DNA from: Streptomyces sp. NBC_00190
Lineage (GTDB): Bacteria; Actinomycetota; Actinomycetes; Streptomycetales; Streptomycetaceae
Length of the DNA: 64,000 nt
Assembly: GCF_036203305.1 (NCBI RefSeq)
Contig: NZ_CP108131.1
Coordinates: 1,798,001 to 1,862,000 of the forward strand
Reading direction: 5' to 3'
Below the pieces are notes generated by a model that did not search any database, was not told where the DNA came from, and saw nothing but the letters and a program-made list of their open reading frames with translations. Position numbers and translations under genes: made by a program. The first letter of the stretch is position 1. Each line of letters starts with the position of its first letter. This document shows positions 25,461 through 34,653 of the stretch, one piece after another.

Positions 25461-28400
25461 CTACTTCTCGGTGACTCCGGCGGAGTCGAACGTGGCGACC
25501 TCGTGCATCGCGCGGGCCGCGCTCTGGACCAGAGGGAGGGCCAGGAGCGCGCCCGTGCCCTCGCCGAGGCGGAGGTCCAGGTCGACCAGGGGACGCAGGC
25601 CGAGCTTGTTCAGGGCCGCCACGTGGCCCGGCTCCGCGCTGCGGTGGCCCGCGATGCACGCCGACAGGGATTCGGGGGCGATGGCGCGGGCCACCAGGGC
25701 GGCCGCGCCGGCGCTGACGCCGTCCAGGATGACCGGCGTGCGCAGGGAGGCACCGCCGAGGAGGAGACCGACGATCGCCGCGTGCTCCAGGCCGCCGATG
25801 GCCGCGAGGACGCCGACCGGGTCCGCCGGATCCGGCTGGTGGAGTTCCAGGGCGCGGCGTACGACCTCGACCTTGCGGGCGTGGGTCTCGTCGTTGATGC
25901 CCGTGCCGCGGCCGGTGACCTCCGCCGGGTCCACCCCGGTGAAGACCGAGATCAGCGCGGCGGACACCGTGGTGTTCGCGATGCCCATCTCGCCGGTGAG
26001 CAGGGCTTTGTTGCCCGCCGCGACCAGGTCGCGGGCGGTCTCGATGCCCACCTCGATCGCCGCGACCGCTTCCTCGCGGGTCATCGCGGGGCCGACGGAC
26101 AGGTCGGCCGTGCCCGGGCGGACCTTGCGGGGCAGCAGGCCGGGGGTGGCGGGCAGGTCGCCCGCGACGCCGACGTCGATCACGCACACCTCGGCGCCGA
26201 CCTGGTTGGCGAAGGCGTTGCAGACCGCTCCGCCGCCCAGGAAGTTGGCCACCATCTGGGTGGTGACCTCCTGCGGCCACGGGGTGACGCCCTGGGCGTG
26301 CACGCCGTGGTCACCGGCGAAGATCGCGACGGCGGCGGGCTCGGGGATCGGCGGCGGGCAGACCCGGGAGAGGCCGCTGAGCTGGGCCGAGATGATTTCG
26401 AGCATGCCCAGGGCCCCGGCGGGCTTGGTCATGCGCTTCTGCCGCTCCCACGCCTCGCCGAGCGCCTTCGCGTCGAGCGGGCGGATGCTGGCGACCGTCT
26501 CCGAGAGCAGGTCGTGCGGCTCCTCGCCGGGCAGCGCGCGGCGCCCGTACGTCTCCTCGTGGACGACCCACGAGAGCGGCCGGCGCTTCGACCAGCCGGC
26601 CTGGGCCAGCTCGGGCTCGTCCGGGAACTCGTCGACGTAGCCCACGCACAGGTACGCGACGACCTCCAGGTGCTCCGGCAGGCCGAGCTCGCGGACCATC
26701 TCGCGCTCGTCGAAGAAGCTGACCCAGCCGACGCCGAGGCCTTCGGCGCGCGCGGCGAGCCAGAGGTTCTCGACGGCGAGGGCCGAGGAGTAGGGGGCCA
26801 TCTGCGGCTGGGTGTGCCTGCCGAGGGTGTGGCGGCCGCCGCGGGTGGGGTCGGCGGTGACGACGATGTTCACCGGGGTGTCGAGGATGGCCTCGATCTT
26901 GAGTTCCTTGAACTGCTTCGCCCGGGCCTTGGGCAGGGAGTTCGCGTAGGCCTCGCGCTGGCGCTGGGCGAGCTCGTGCATCGTCTGGCGCGTCTCGGCG
27001 GAGCGGATGACGACGAAGTCCCAGGGCTGGGAGTGTCCGACGCTGGGCGCGGTGTGGGCCGCCTCCAGGACGCGCAGGAGCACCTCATGCGGGATCGGGT
27101 CGGTGCGGAAACCCTTGCGGATGTCACGGCGTTCGCGCATGACGCGCAGGACGGCCTCGCGTTCGGCGTCGTCGTAGGCGGGAGCGGCCTCGCCCGCGGC
27201 GGGCTCGGCCGGGACGGCGGCGACGGGCTCGGGCTGCGGCTCCGCCTCGGCGGCGACCGGCTCGGTCTCGGCCGGTACGGACTCCGGCGCCGGCTCCGGC
27301 TGCTGCTCCTGCTCCGGTTCCTGCACCTGCTCCGCCTGAACGGGCTCCGCGGCGGCCGGCTCGGGCGCGGGCTCGGCGGGAACGGGTCCGGCGGGTACGG
27401 GCTCGGCCTCGACGACCGGCTCGACCGCTGCGGGAGCGGCCTGCTCGGGTACGGGCTGCGGCTCGGGCTCCACGACGGGCTCCGGCTGCGGCTGGGCCTC
27501 CACGACGGGCTCGGGCTCCGGCGCCTGGGCCACCGTTTCGGCGGGGGCGGGCACAGCCTCCGGCTGCGGCTGCGGCTCGGGCTGGGGCTGCGGCTCGGGC
27601 TGGGGCTGGGGCTCCGCAGCGATGGCCTCGACCGCCACGGGGGCCGGTACGGGCTCCGGCTCGGCGGCGGCCTCGACGGCGACCGGCTCCGGCTGCGGCT
27701 CGGGGGCGGCCTCGGCGACCGGCTCCGGGGCGGGCACGGGCTCGGGCGCGGCCTCGGGAGCCGCAGCTGCCGGGGCGGCCTCCGCCACCGGCTCGGGGGC
27801 GAACACCGGTGCCGGGGCGGGCTCCGGCGTCCACGGCACGCCGGCCTGCGGGGGGATCTCGCCGAGCTGCGGCGCGGGGGCGGCGACGGCCTCCGTGCGC
27901 GGGACGTCAAGGTACTCGGGGCCCGTGGTCGGCGGCCCCGCCTGGTGGACCGGAACGGCCGCCGCGACGGGAGCGGCCGGAGCGGGCGCCGCTGCCGGAC
28001 CGCGGTCCGCGAGGGACCGTACGACTCCGCCGTTGGCCTCGGGCATCGGCGGGCCCATGTGCAGCGGGCGCCGGACCGGCGCGGCCTGGGCGACGGCCGG
28101 GGCGGGGGCCGCGGGCTGGGGGAACCCCCGGACGGAGTCCGACGGAGGCACGACGAGTCCACCGAGGTCGAGCGCGCCGGAATCACGGCCGCCCGTCTCG
28201 TGGGCGTCGGCGCCGTAGGAGGGGTACTCGGGGTACGCGGCGGGCTCCGCGTACGCAACCGGCGCCTCGGGGTACGAAGGCTCGGCGCCGTACGGCGCGT
28301 CGGCGTACGGTGCGGGCTCGGCCGACGGGTTCTCGACCGGGAAGGCGGGGACCTGCGGGACGACCTGCGGGTCGCTCCACGCACCCTGGCCGCTCGGCAT

Positions 28401-28571
28401 GAGCAGCAGTTCCTCGTCCTCGGGCTCGGCCGGGTCGTCCACGAGGTCCTGGAAGGCGTAGCCCGGGGGAAGCGGCGGCGGGAGCTGGACCGGAGCGGGA
28501 ATGCCCTGCTGATCCACCATGCCCGCATTGTCCGGGTGACCCTCGCCCGGGACCTGGCCGGTGTCAGTCAT
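25461..28571 (-). CDS. cobT: Fused BluB-CobT: DMB synthase + nicotinate-nucleotide:DMB phosphoribosyltransferase
   Basis: 1036 residues. N-terminal 1-235: Pro/Tyr-rich disordered region. About 235-465: low-complexity Pro-Glu-Ala-Val repeats. About 467-682: a nitroreductase-fold BluB domain ([39 protein letters not shown]) that makes 5,6-dimethylbenzimidazole from FMNH2. About 685-1036: CobT, with [49 protein letters not shown] and catalytic-Glu region [15 protein letters not shown]. The product is alpha-ribazole phosphate, the lower ligand of B12, so two successive steps are on one chain. The ATG at 28571 has GAGGGG upstream. Confidence 0.93.
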   Translation of the reverse strand: MTDTGQVPGEGHPDNAGMVDQQGIPAPVQLPPPLPPGYAFQDLVDDPAEPEDEELLLMPSGQGAWSDPQVVPQVPAFPVENPSAEPAPYADAPYGAEPSYPEAPVAYAEPAAYPEYPSYGADAHETGGRDSGALDLGGLVVPPSDSVRGFPQPAAPAPAVAQAAPVRRPLHMGPPMPEANGGVVRSLADRGPAAAPAPAAPVAAAVPVHQAGPPTTGPEYLDVPRTEAVAAPAPQLGEIPPQAGVPWTPEPAPAPVFAPEPVAEAAPAAAAPEAAPEPVPAPEPVAEAAPEPQPEPVAVEAAAEPEPVPAPVAVEAIAAEPQPQPEPQPQPEPQPQPEAVPAPAETVAQAPEPEPVVEAQPQPEPVVEPEPQPVPEQAAPAAVEPVVEAEPVPAGPVPAEPAPEPAAAEPVQAEQVQEPEQEQQPEPAPESVPAETEPVAAEAEPQPEPVAAVPAEPAAGEAAPAYDDAEREAVLRVMRERRDIRKGFRTDPIPHEVLLRVLEAAHTAPSVGHSQPWDFVVIRSAETRQTMHELAQRQREAYANSLPKARAKQFKELKIEAILDTPVNIVVTADPTRGGRHTLGRHTQPQMAPYSSALAVENLWLAARAEGLGVGWVSFFDEREMVRELGLPEHLEVVAYLCVGYVDEFPDEPELAQAGWSKRRPLSWVVHEETYGRRALPGEEPHDLLSETVASIRPLDAKALGEAWERQKRMTKPAGALGMLEIISAQLSGLSRVCPPPIPEPAAVAIFAGDHGVHAQGVTPWPQEVTTQMVANFLGGGAVCNAFANQVGAEVCVIDVGVAGDLPATPGLLPRKVRPGTADLSVGPAMTREEAVAAIEVGIETARDLVAAGNKALLTGEMGIANTTVSAALISVFTGVDPAEVTGRGTGINDETHARKVEVVRRALELHQPDPADPVGVLAAIGGLEHAAIVGLLLGGASLRTPVILDGVSAGAAALVARAIAPESLSACIAGHRSAEPGHVAALNKLGLRPLVDLDLRLGEGTGALLALPLVQSAARAMHEVATFDSAGVTEK
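27180..27860. repeat. In-gene degenerate repeat encoding a Pro-Glu-rich linker
   Basis: A long run of degenerate short repeats (GGCTCGGGCTGGGGCTGCG-like on the plus strand) encoding PEPQPEP/APEPV units of the BluB-CobT linker. Likely to vary in length between strains. Confidence 0.6.
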
Positions 28572-28684
28572 GCGTACCCCTCGCCCATCGGTGTTGCCTC
28601 TTCGATCGCCCGGTCGCCCACAAGGCCGCCGCGCGGAGTTGCCGTGCGGGGTCGCCGTGCGGCACCAGCGCCTCACGTGCACCT

Positions 28685-28712
28685 GCGCGACAACCACTAA
28701 GCATTGTCGCGC
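28685..28712. promoter_or_regulatory. Inverted repeat upstream of bluB-cobT
   Basis: GCGCGACAA (28685-28693) and TTGTCGCGC (28704-28712) are exact 9-bp arms around 10 bases, 114 bases before the bluB-cobT start in the cobL-cobT gap. A possible operator; the regulator is unknown. Confidence 0.45.
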
Positions 28713-28845
28713 CCGTTAGCCACCGCGGCGGCCATAACCGCCACGGTCCACTGTGGACTGCGCCACGTCGCGCGTCATCCAGTGCCGTGATGCCCGAATC
28801 GTCCTGGGCAGTACGACGATCGGCCAGCCTACCCCGGCTCTCGCC

Positions 28846-30054
28846 TCAGCGGGTCACGGGGCGTTCCGCTGCCAGGAGGAACACGACGGAACGCTCCTGT
28901 TCAGCCCAGGTGCGGGTGTCCAGGCCGACGGACTGGAGCAGCGCGCACTCCACCTCGTAACCGTGTTCGGTGAGTGTGCGGCCGATGGCCTCCGCCTCGT
29001 CGCGCGTGGAGGCGTGGCTGACGATCCGTTCGGGGCGGCGGTCGGCGACGGCCGCGACGACCTGGGCTCCCCCGCCGCCGACGCGTACGACGTCGGGTTC
29101 GGGCAGGTTCTCCAGTACGTGGGGGGCGCGCCCGGCGACGACCTGGAGCTGAACGCCCCGCTTGCGGGCGGCGGCAGTTACGCGTTCGCAGGCGCCCGGG
29201 TCGGCGTCCACGGCGATGACGGCGGCGCCGAGCGCGGCGGCGTCCACGGCGACGCCGCCGGAGCCGGCGCCGATGTCCCAGACGAGGTCGCCGGTACGGG
29301 GGCCGAGCCGGGCGAGCTGGGCGGCGCGCAGCTGGGCGGACTCCCCTTCTCCCGTGTCGGCCTGGGGCCTGGCCCAGCCGCGCCCGGCGGACTGGAACTG
29401 GGCCGGGCTCTGGCCGAGCAGCCAGGCCGGTTCGGCGGCCAGGGCCTGTCCGCCGCCGCCGATGACGATGACGACGTTCGGGTCGCGCCAGGTGTGGTCC
29501 GCGGCCCGGTCGGAGGTGAGGACGCTCACCTGCTCCTTGTCGGTACCGAGTTCCTCGCAGATGACGAAGGTGCGGTGGACTCCGTCGAGGAGCAGCGCGA
29601 GTTCGGCGGGGCCGGCGCCGGGCGAGGTGAGGACGGCGACCTTGCCGTGGGCGCGGATGACGTTGACGGCGCGGCGCAGGGTGCGGGGGTGGGCGACGAC
29701 GACCTGGGCGTCGTCCCAGGGCATGCCGGCCCGGGCGAAGGCGGCGGCGACGGAGGAGACGGCCGGGACGACCTCGACCTCCAGGCCGTGCTCGGGAGCG
29801 CGCAGGGTGCGTACGACGCCGAAGAAGCCGGGGTCTCCGTCGGCGAAGACGACGGCGGTGCCGCGGTGGCCCGCGATGCGGCGGGCGGCGAGTCCGAGGC
29901 TGCCCAGGCGGATGCGTTCGGCCGCGGGCGGGACCTCGGGGAGGGCGAGGTGGTGGGCCGCGCCGGCCACGAGGGTGGCGGCGGAGAGCGCGGACCGGGC
30001 GGCCGCGGTCAGGGGCGAGCCGTCCCAGCCGATCACCGTGACCCGGTCGGCCAT
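28846..30054 (-). CDS. cobL: Precorrin-6Y C5,15-methyltransferase (CbiE-CbiT fusion)
   Basis: 402 residues. The N-terminal CbiE-like tetrapyrrole methylase domain (VTVIGWDGSPL, FADGDPGFFGVVRTL, PAVSSVAAAFARAGMPWDD) is joined to a C-terminal CbiT-like Rossmann methyltransferase (VWDIGAGSGGVAVDAAALGA near 258). It methylates C5 and C15 and removes the C12 acetate in corrin synthesis. In the same direction as bluB-cobT and cobA, so probably one regulatory neighbourhood. No cobalamin riboswitch is recognisable in front. Confidence 0.92.
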   Translation of the reverse strand: MADRVTVIGWDGSPLTAAARSALSAATLVAGAAHHLALPEVPPAAERIRLGSLGLAARRIAGHRGTAVVFADGDPGFFGVVRTLRAPEHGLEVEVVPAVSSVAAAFARAGMPWDDAQVVVAHPRTLRRAVNVIRAHGKVAVLTSPGAGPAELALLLDGVHRTFVICEELGTDKEQVSVLTSDRAADHTWRDPNVVIVIGGGGQALAAEPAWLLGQSPAQFQSAGRGWARPQADTGEGESAQLRAAQLARLGPRTGDLVWDIGAGSGGVAVDAAALGAAVIAVDADPGACERVTAAARKRGVQLQVVAGRAPHVLENLPEPDVVRVGGGGAQVVAAVADRRPERIVSHASTRDEAEAIGRTLTEHGYEVECALLQSVGLDTRTWAEQERSVVFLLAAERPVTR

Positions 30055-30130
30055 CGTCGTCAGTCTCCTGGAGTGGGGGAAGGCGCAGTTTTGTCGGGTT
30101 CGGGCACGGTGAGACTACCTGGTCATCGGT

Positions 30131-30841
30131 TCATTTCCAGTCGGCGCCGACGCGGTGGCCGGTCGCGTCGGCCCGCTGTCCGTAGGCGGTGTCCGCGGTG
30201 TAGGCGTCGTATCCCTCGCGGTAGTCACCGTAGTCGGCGTAGTCGCCGTACCCCTCCGCGTCGTCGAGGTCCTCGGGGACCAGGCTCCAGACGATGAGGT
30301 CGGTGCGGCTGTCGGTCCAGTCGCCGTCGGCCGTCTGCGTGCGCACTATCCACGCGTTGCGCAGGACGCCCTCGCTGATGCAGCCGATCTTCTGGGCCAC
30401 CTGCTGGGAGGCGGTGTTGTCGGCGGGGGTGCGCAGTTCGAGGCGTTCGAAGCCCTGCTCGCGGAAGAGCCATTGGGCGACGGCGAGTACGGACTCGCTG
30501 GCGTAGCCCTCGCCGCGGGCCCAGGGGGCGGTGACGTAGCCGACCTCGGTGGAGCGGGTGCGCCAGTTGGTGCTCTGGAGGTGGATGACGCCGACGAGGC
30601 GGTGGGTGAGGAACTCGGTGACGGCGAGGACGAGGCCGCGGCCCTCGGTGCGTTCGGCGTGGGACTGCCGGGTGGCCCAGCCGTGCGCGTCGGCCTGGGT
30701 GTAGGGGTGCGGGACGGTCGTCCAGGCGGTGACGTTCTCGTCGTTCATCATTTCGGTGAGTGCGGTGACGTCCTCTTCCTCGAAGGGGCGCAGCACCAGC
30801 CGGTCCGTGCTGATGGTGACGTCCGGGAAGGTGGTAGTCAT
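30131..30841 (-). CDS. RimJ/RimL-type GNAT acetyltransferase
   Basis: About 236 residues. RLVLRPFEEEDVTALTEMMND is the opening of the RimJ/RimL group. VTAPWARGEGYASESV is the acetyl-CoA loop and NTASQQVAQKIGC the terminal motif. The last 50 residues are a Tyr/Asp/Gly-rich tail (GDYADYGDYREGYDAY) not part of the fold. The start at 30841 (MTTTFPD) has GGAG seven bases upstream inside an earlier ATG at 30853, which is the alternative. Confidence 0.85.
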   Translation of the reverse strand: MTTTFPDVTISTDRLVLRPFEEEDVTALTEMMNDENVTAWTTVPHPYTQADAHGWATRQSHAERTEGRGLVLAVTEFLTHRLVGVIHLQSTNWRTRSTEVGYVTAPWARGEGYASESVLAVAQWLFREQGFERLELRTPADNTASQQVAQKIGCISEGVLRNAWIVRTQTADGDWTDSRTDLIVWSLVPEDLDDAEGYGDYADYGDYREGYDAYTADTAYGQRADATGHRVGADWK

Positions 30842-30957
30842 GCGCAGCTCCATGCCTGAGACCGTGGTGCGGGACCGTTTGTGCGGGTCGTAGGCCACAG
30901 CATGCAGCATCGACCGGGGGATGTGCAGGGCCGGGTTGCCCGTGAGCGGGCAGCGTT

Positions 30958-30991
30958 CGGCCCCGCGCGCCGACAGGGGCGTGCGGGGCCG
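30958..30991 (-). terminator. Possible metQ terminator
   Basis: CGGCCCCGC (30958-30966) pairs with GCGGGGCCG (30983-30991). A second perfect 14-bp palindrome GGCCGGATCCGGCC lies at 31013-31026, right after the metQ stop. Confidence 0.5.
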
Positions 30992-31032
30992 AGATGCCTG
31001 ACCGGAAGGTGTGGCCGGATCCGGCCGGTGGC

Positions 31033-31896
31033 TCAGGAGGCCGGGGCGCCGAAGGCCGCGACGACCGAGCCCTGGTACTTCTCCTCGATGAACTTCTTGA
31101 CCTCGTCGGAGTTCAGGAGCTTGGCGAGCTTCTGGATCCGCGGGTCGTTCTGGTTGCCGTCCTTGACCGCGAGGAAGTTGGCGTACGGGTTGCCCTCGGC
31201 CTTCTCCAGGATCAGCGCGTCCTTGGCGGGCGACAGGTTGGCCTCGAGCGCGTAGTTGCCGTTGATGACGGCGGCGTCCACGTCGTTCAGGGCGCGCGGG
31301 ACCGTGGCGGCCTCCAGCTCCTTGAACTCCAGGCCCTTCTTGTCGGTGATGTCGGACAGCTTGGCGCTGGTGCCGACACCCTCCTTGAGGGTGATCAGGT
31401 TGTTCGCGGCGAGCAGCTGGAGCGCGCGGCCCTCGTTGGTGGTGTCGTTGGGGACGGCGACGGTCTGGCCGGCCTTGATGTCGCCGATGGCCTTGGCCTT
31501 CTTGGAGTAGAGGCCGAGGGGCTCCAGGTGAACGTTGACGACGGGCACGATGGTCGTCTTGTTCTTCTTGTTGAAGTCGTCGAGGTACGGCTTGTGCTGG
31601 AAGTAGTTGCCGTCGACCTGGCCCTGCTGGGTGGCGGTGTTCGGCAGGACGTAGTCCGTGAACTCCTTGACCTCCAGCTTGAGGCCTTCCTTGGCGGCGA
31701 GCTTGTCCTTGACGAAGTTCAGGATGTCGGCGTGCGGGCTCGGGGAGGCCGCTATGACCAGGGGCTTGTTCTCGTCGGTCTTGCCGCCGTCGGCCTTGGT
31801 GGAGGACGGGTCCGAGGAGCTGCCGCAGGCGGTGAGGCCGAGGGCGAGCGCGGTGGCGGTGGCGGCGAGGGCGGTGAGCTTGACGTTCTTACGCAC
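31033..31896 (-). CDS. metQ: Methionine ABC transporter substrate-binding lipoprotein
   Basis: 287 residues of the NlpA/MetQ family. The signal peptide ends in the lipobox LTAC with Cys24 as the lipid anchor. The mature part has PLVIAASPSPHADILNFVKDKLA, FTDYVLPNTA and GNYFQHKPYL, all typical of MetQ. It binds methionine outside the membrane and delivers it to MetI. The GTG start at 31896 (VRKNVKLTALAAT) has GAAAGG eight bases upstream. Last gene of metN-metI-metQ. Confidence 0.93.
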   Translation of the reverse strand: MRKNVKLTALAATATALALGLTACGSSSDPSSTKADGGKTDENKPLVIAASPSPHADILNFVKDKLAAKEGLKLEVKEFTDYVLPNTATQQGQVDGNYFQHKPYLDDFNKKNKTTIVPVVNVHLEPLGLYSKKAKAIGDIKAGQTVAVPNDTTNEGRALQLLAANNLITLKEGVGTSAKLSDITDKKGLEFKELEAATVPRALNDVDAAVINGNYALEANLSPAKDALILEKAEGNPYANFLAVKDGNQNDPRIQKLAKLLNSDEVKKFIEEKYQGSVVAAFGAPAS

Positions 31897-31991
31897 GAAG
31901 AGTGCCTTTCTTGCATTTACCGGGTGGTGGCCCAAGCACGACAAGTGCGGGCTTTCTTGAGGGGGGGAGGTCTGGTGGGCCCGAGGGCTGT

Positions 31992-32660
31992 TCAGGCTGT
32001 CCTGCCGCGGCGGGCCAGGAGGCGGACCGCACCGTCGCCGAGGAGCTGGATCACCGTGACGATGGCGACCAGGACGACGACGGTGGCGACCATGAAGCCG
32101 GTCTCGAAGCGCTGGAAGCCGTAGGTGATGGCCTTGGATCCGAGGCCTTCGCCGCCGACCGCGCCGGCCATGGCGGAGTAGCCGACCAGGGTGATGACGG
32201 TGGTGGTGACTCCGGCGACGAGGGACGGCAGGGCCTGCGGGAGGAGCACCTTGCCGACGAGGGTGGGGATGCCGCCGCCCATGGACTCGACGGCCTCGAT
32301 CAGGCCGTGGTCCACCTCGCGGACGGCGGTCTCGACGAGCCGGGCGAAGAAGGGGACGGCGCCGATGGCGAGCGGGACGATCATGGCGGTGGGGCCGATG
32401 AAGGTGCCCACGACCGCGGTGGTGACCGGGATCAGGAAGATGAGCAGGATGATGAACGGCAGCGAGCGGCCTATGTTCACGATCACGCCCAGGACCTTGT
32501 TGAGCGGCCGGTTCTGGAGGAGGCCGCCCTTGTCGGTGAGGACCAGCAGGATGCCGATGGGCAGTCCGCCCAGGACGGTCACCAGGGTCGACCACAGCAC
32601 CATGTAGAGGGTGTCGTACGTGCCCTGGGTGAGCAGGGGCTGCATCTCGGACCAGGTCAC
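31992..32660 (-). CDS. metI: Methionine ABC transporter permease
   Basis: 222 residues, five transmembrane helices of the MetI type. The EAA loop that contacts the ATPase is EAVESMGGGIPTLVGKVLLPQALPSL. Its start overlaps the metN stop by 4 bp, so the two are translationally coupled. Confidence 0.93.
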   Translation of the reverse strand: MTWSEMQPLLTQGTYDTLYMVLWSTLVTVLGGLPIGILLVLTDKGGLLQNRPLNKVLGVIVNIGRSLPFIILLIFLIPVTTAVVGTFIGPTAMIVPLAIGAVPFFARLVETAVREVDHGLIEAVESMGGGIPTLVGKVLLPQALPSLVAGVTTTVITLVGYSAMAGAVGGEGLGSKAITYGFQRFETGFMVATVVVLVAIVTVIQLLGDGAVRLLARRGRTA

Positions 32661-33721
32661 TTGGCACCATCCTTGACCAGTGCGGCCAGTTCGTTCTCGA
32701 TCGTGTCGGCGGCGTCCTCTTCCTCGACGACGTCCACCTGGAGGCCCTGCTCGCGCAGGAAGCCGACGGGCACGACGTTGTCCTCGTAGCGGCCCGGCAG
32801 TTCGATGCGCATGCGGCCGATCTGGCGGCCCGCGACGGTGTCCATCGCGGCGCCGAGGATCGAGATGTCGATGTTGTACGTGCGCGAGAGCTGCGAGATG
32901 ACCGGCTGGGCGGCGGCGTCACCGTGGAAGGTGACGTCGACGACGGTGCGGTCGGGGCCGGTGGCGGCGCCGGTGACGGGGAAGAGTTCACCGGCGAGCT
33001 CGGAGCCGGGGGTGGCGAGCAGTTGGGCGACGGTGCCGGACTCGACGATCCGGCCTCGCTTCATCAGGGCGGCCGAGTCGCAGACGGACTTGACCACGTC
33101 CATCTCGTGCGTGATGAGCAGAACGGTGAGGCCGAGCTGCTGGTTGAGGTCGCGCAGCAGCTGGAGGATGGAGCGGGTGGTCTCGGGGTCCAGCGCGCTG
33201 GTGGCCTCGTCGGAGAGCAGCACCTTGGGGTCGCCGGCCAGGGCGCGGGCGATGCCGACGCGCTGCTTCTGACCGCCGGAGAGCTGGGTGGGGTAGGCCT
33301 TGGCCTTGTCGGCGAGGCCGACCAGGTCGAGGAGTTCCAGGGCCTTGCGGGAGCGCTCGCGGCCGGAGACGCCGAGGATCTCCAGGGGCAGCTCGATGTT
33401 GCCCTGGACGGTGCGCGAGGACAGCAGGTTGAAATGCTGGAAGACCATGCCGATACGGCTGCGGGCCTCGCGGAGCTCCTTGCCGGCGCGGCGGCCGCGG
33501 CCCGCCAGCGCGGTGAGGTCGACCCCGTCGACGCTCACGGTGCCGGTGGTGGGGCGCTCCAGCAGGTTCACGCAGCGGATCAGGGAGGACTTGCCGGCGC
33601 CGCTCTGGCCGATGACTCCGTAGACCTCGCCCTCGCGGACGTGGAGGTCCACGCCGTCCAGGGCGGTGACCTCGCGGCCACGGGACTGGTAGACCTTCGT
33701 GAGGCCCGATGTGGTGATCAC
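32657..33721 (-). CDS. metN: Methionine ABC transporter ATP-binding protein with NIL domain
   Basis: 354 residues. Walker A GQSGAGKSS near 38-46, signature LSGGQKQRVGIARAL, Walker B VLLSDEATSALDP, H-loop THEMD. The C-terminal ~80 residues (QPVISQLSRTYNIDISILGA...) form the NIL domain that senses methionine and inhibits transport in MetN proteins. The start is GTG at 33721 with a poor ribosome site. A candidate leader peptide lies 189 bp upstream. Confidence 0.94.
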   Translation of the reverse strand: MITTSGLTKVYQSRGREVTALDGVDLHVREGEVYGVIGQSGAGKSSLIRCVNLLERPTTGTVSVDGVDLTALAGRGRRAGKELREARSRIGMVFQHFNLLSSRTVQGNIELPLEILGVSGRERSRKALELLDLVGLADKAKAYPTQLSGGQKQRVGIARALAGDPKVLLSDEATSALDPETTRSILQLLRDLNQQLGLTVLLITHEMDVVKSVCDSAALMKRGRIVESGTVAQLLATPGSELAGELFPVTGAATGPDRTVVDVTFHGDAAAQPVISQLSRTYNIDISILGAAMDTVAGRQIGRMRIELPGRYEDNVVPVGFLREQGLQVDVVEEEDAADTIENELAALVKDGAK

Positions 33722-33909
33722 AGGAATTCCGTCGCTGTCGAGTGCACGGCAAAGCGGTGCCGGGCACGGGGCAAAGATCTGGGGACGCGATACGGGTCGA
33801 AACCGGATGATTCAGCGGTCTCGGCGCGGCGCGGGGCAGGAGCGGTCCAAGGCGGTTGGACAGGCTCGGCCGGTCTCGCTTCGGGGCGCGAGGCGTGCGG
33901 AAGGGGCCC

Positions 33910-33996
33910 TCAGAAGGCGCGCATTCGACACATACAACGAGCACCGGGCGTCATCGTCGCCTCGGTCGCAAGGGTGCGGCAGCTCGTCGTGGTCAT
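33910..33996 (-). CDS. Candidate Cys/Met leader peptide of metNIQ
   Basis: 28 codons on the minus strand: MTTTSCRTLATEATMTPGAR then CMCRMRAF and TGA. Three Cys and four Met (including the start), with the cluster CMCRM five codons before the stop, sit upstream of a methionine importer. A promoter-like pair (TTGATC, 19 bases, TTTACT) ends 7 bases before the ATG, so the peptide would be translated from a leaderless mRNA, a known style for Cys-rich leader peptides in mycobacteria. Downstream GTCCAA/TTGGAC (33845-33861) could be an attenuation stem. Role inferred from sequence and position only. Confidence 0.5.
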   Translation of the reverse strand: MTTTSCRTLATEATMTPGARCMCRMRAF

Positions 33997-34003
33997 GGGC
34001 CCA

Positions 34004-34034
34004 AGTAAAGCAGACATGTCGCTTCACCGATCAA
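34004..34034 (-). promoter_or_regulatory. Promoter before the met leader peptide
   Basis: On the minus strand TTGATC (34034-34029) and TTTACT (34009-34004) separated by 19 bases. The transcript would start at or next to the leader ATG at 33996. Confidence 0.4.
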
Positions 34035-34207
34035 CGCTGTCCGGATAGCGGACGGAATTCGCCCGCATACCGGACGGCAGCGGTCGACCCGGCCGCCCCT
34101 CCCGAGGGCCGGATCACCGTGCCGACCTGCACGGACGCGTCCGGCAGCTCCCGTAGGGTCACGTCCGCGCCGAGTGCGGCGCAGGTGTGCACTGTGGTCA
34201 AGACCAC
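34031..34207 (-). CDS. Possible small protein of unknown function
   Basis: Up to 58 codons from GTG 34207, or from GTG 34192 (VHTCAALGADVTLREL...). About 82% of codons end in G or C and the composition is balanced, which is why I keep it. There is no clear ribosome site and no recognisable domain. It lies upstream of the met leader peptide in the same direction. Confidence 0.3.
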   Translation of the reverse strand: MVLTTVHTCAALGADVTLRELPDASVQVGTVIRPSGGAAGSTAAVRYAGEFRPLSGQR

Positions 34208-34284
34208 GACGGTCGCGTGCGGCCGTCGCGGCGAGCGGGGAGGGTGCGCGCATCGGGTCTTTCGGCCCGTAATACCCTCGCTGC

Positions 34285-34653
34285 ATGCTCGACGCCCTGA
34301 CGGTCGCCATAGGCGTGGCCGCACTCGCCCTCGCCGCCTGGTGCGGCCACGCCGCATGGCGGGACCAGCCGACCAAGGACTGGCACTTCATCGGCATGGC
34401 CGTGGTGACCGTGCTGGTCCTGGCCCAGCTGGTGATCGGCCTGGTCATGCTGGCCCGGGGCGAGAAGCCCGACGAGGGCACGGTGATCTTCGTGGCCTAC
34501 CTGGTGGGCGCCTTCGCGGCGGTACCGGCCGCCGGGATGCTCTCGCTGACCGAGCGGACCAAGTGGGGCTCGGTGACGGTGGCCGCGGGCGCGGTCGTCC
34601 TCGCCGTCCTCGAAGTACGGCTCTACGACATCTGGGGAACCGCCGGTGCCTGA
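34285..34653 (+). CDS. Small membrane protein, first of a coupled pair
   Basis: 122 residues with four hydrophobic segments (LTVAIGVAALALAAW; FIGMAVVTVLVLAQLVIGLVML; VIFVAYLVGAFAAVPAAGML; SVTVAAGAVVLAVLEVRLYDIW). No family recognised. TAATAC at 34270-34275 lies nine bases before the ATG, so the message may be leaderless. It overlaps the next gene by 8 bp. Confidence 0.75.
   Translation: MLDALTVAIGVAALALAAWCGHAAWRDQPTKDWHFIGMAVVTVLVLAQLVIGLVMLARGEKPDEGTVIFVAYLVGAFAAVPAAGMLSLTERTKWGSVTVAAGAVVLAVLEVRLYDIWGTAGA

Noticed and set aside
27180..27860. Repeat array resembling CRISPR or tandem repeats
   Set aside because: Repeats are short, degenerate, in frame and coding for a Pro-Glu linker; no unique spacers.
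25191..28700. 1169-codon plus-strand open frame with Gly-Leu-Arg repeats
   Set aside because: Antisense to bluB-cobT; the repeats are the mirror of the Pro-Glu linker.
33812..34027. 71-codon minus-strand frame overlapping the met leader
   Set aside because: Different frame from the CMCRM peptide; residues beyond it are Arg/Pro-rich shadow and no ribosome site.
33722..34284. SAM or S-box riboswitch before metN
   Set aside because: I looked for the conserved SAM-I and SAM-IV core sequences and did not see them; a covariance-model search would be decisive.
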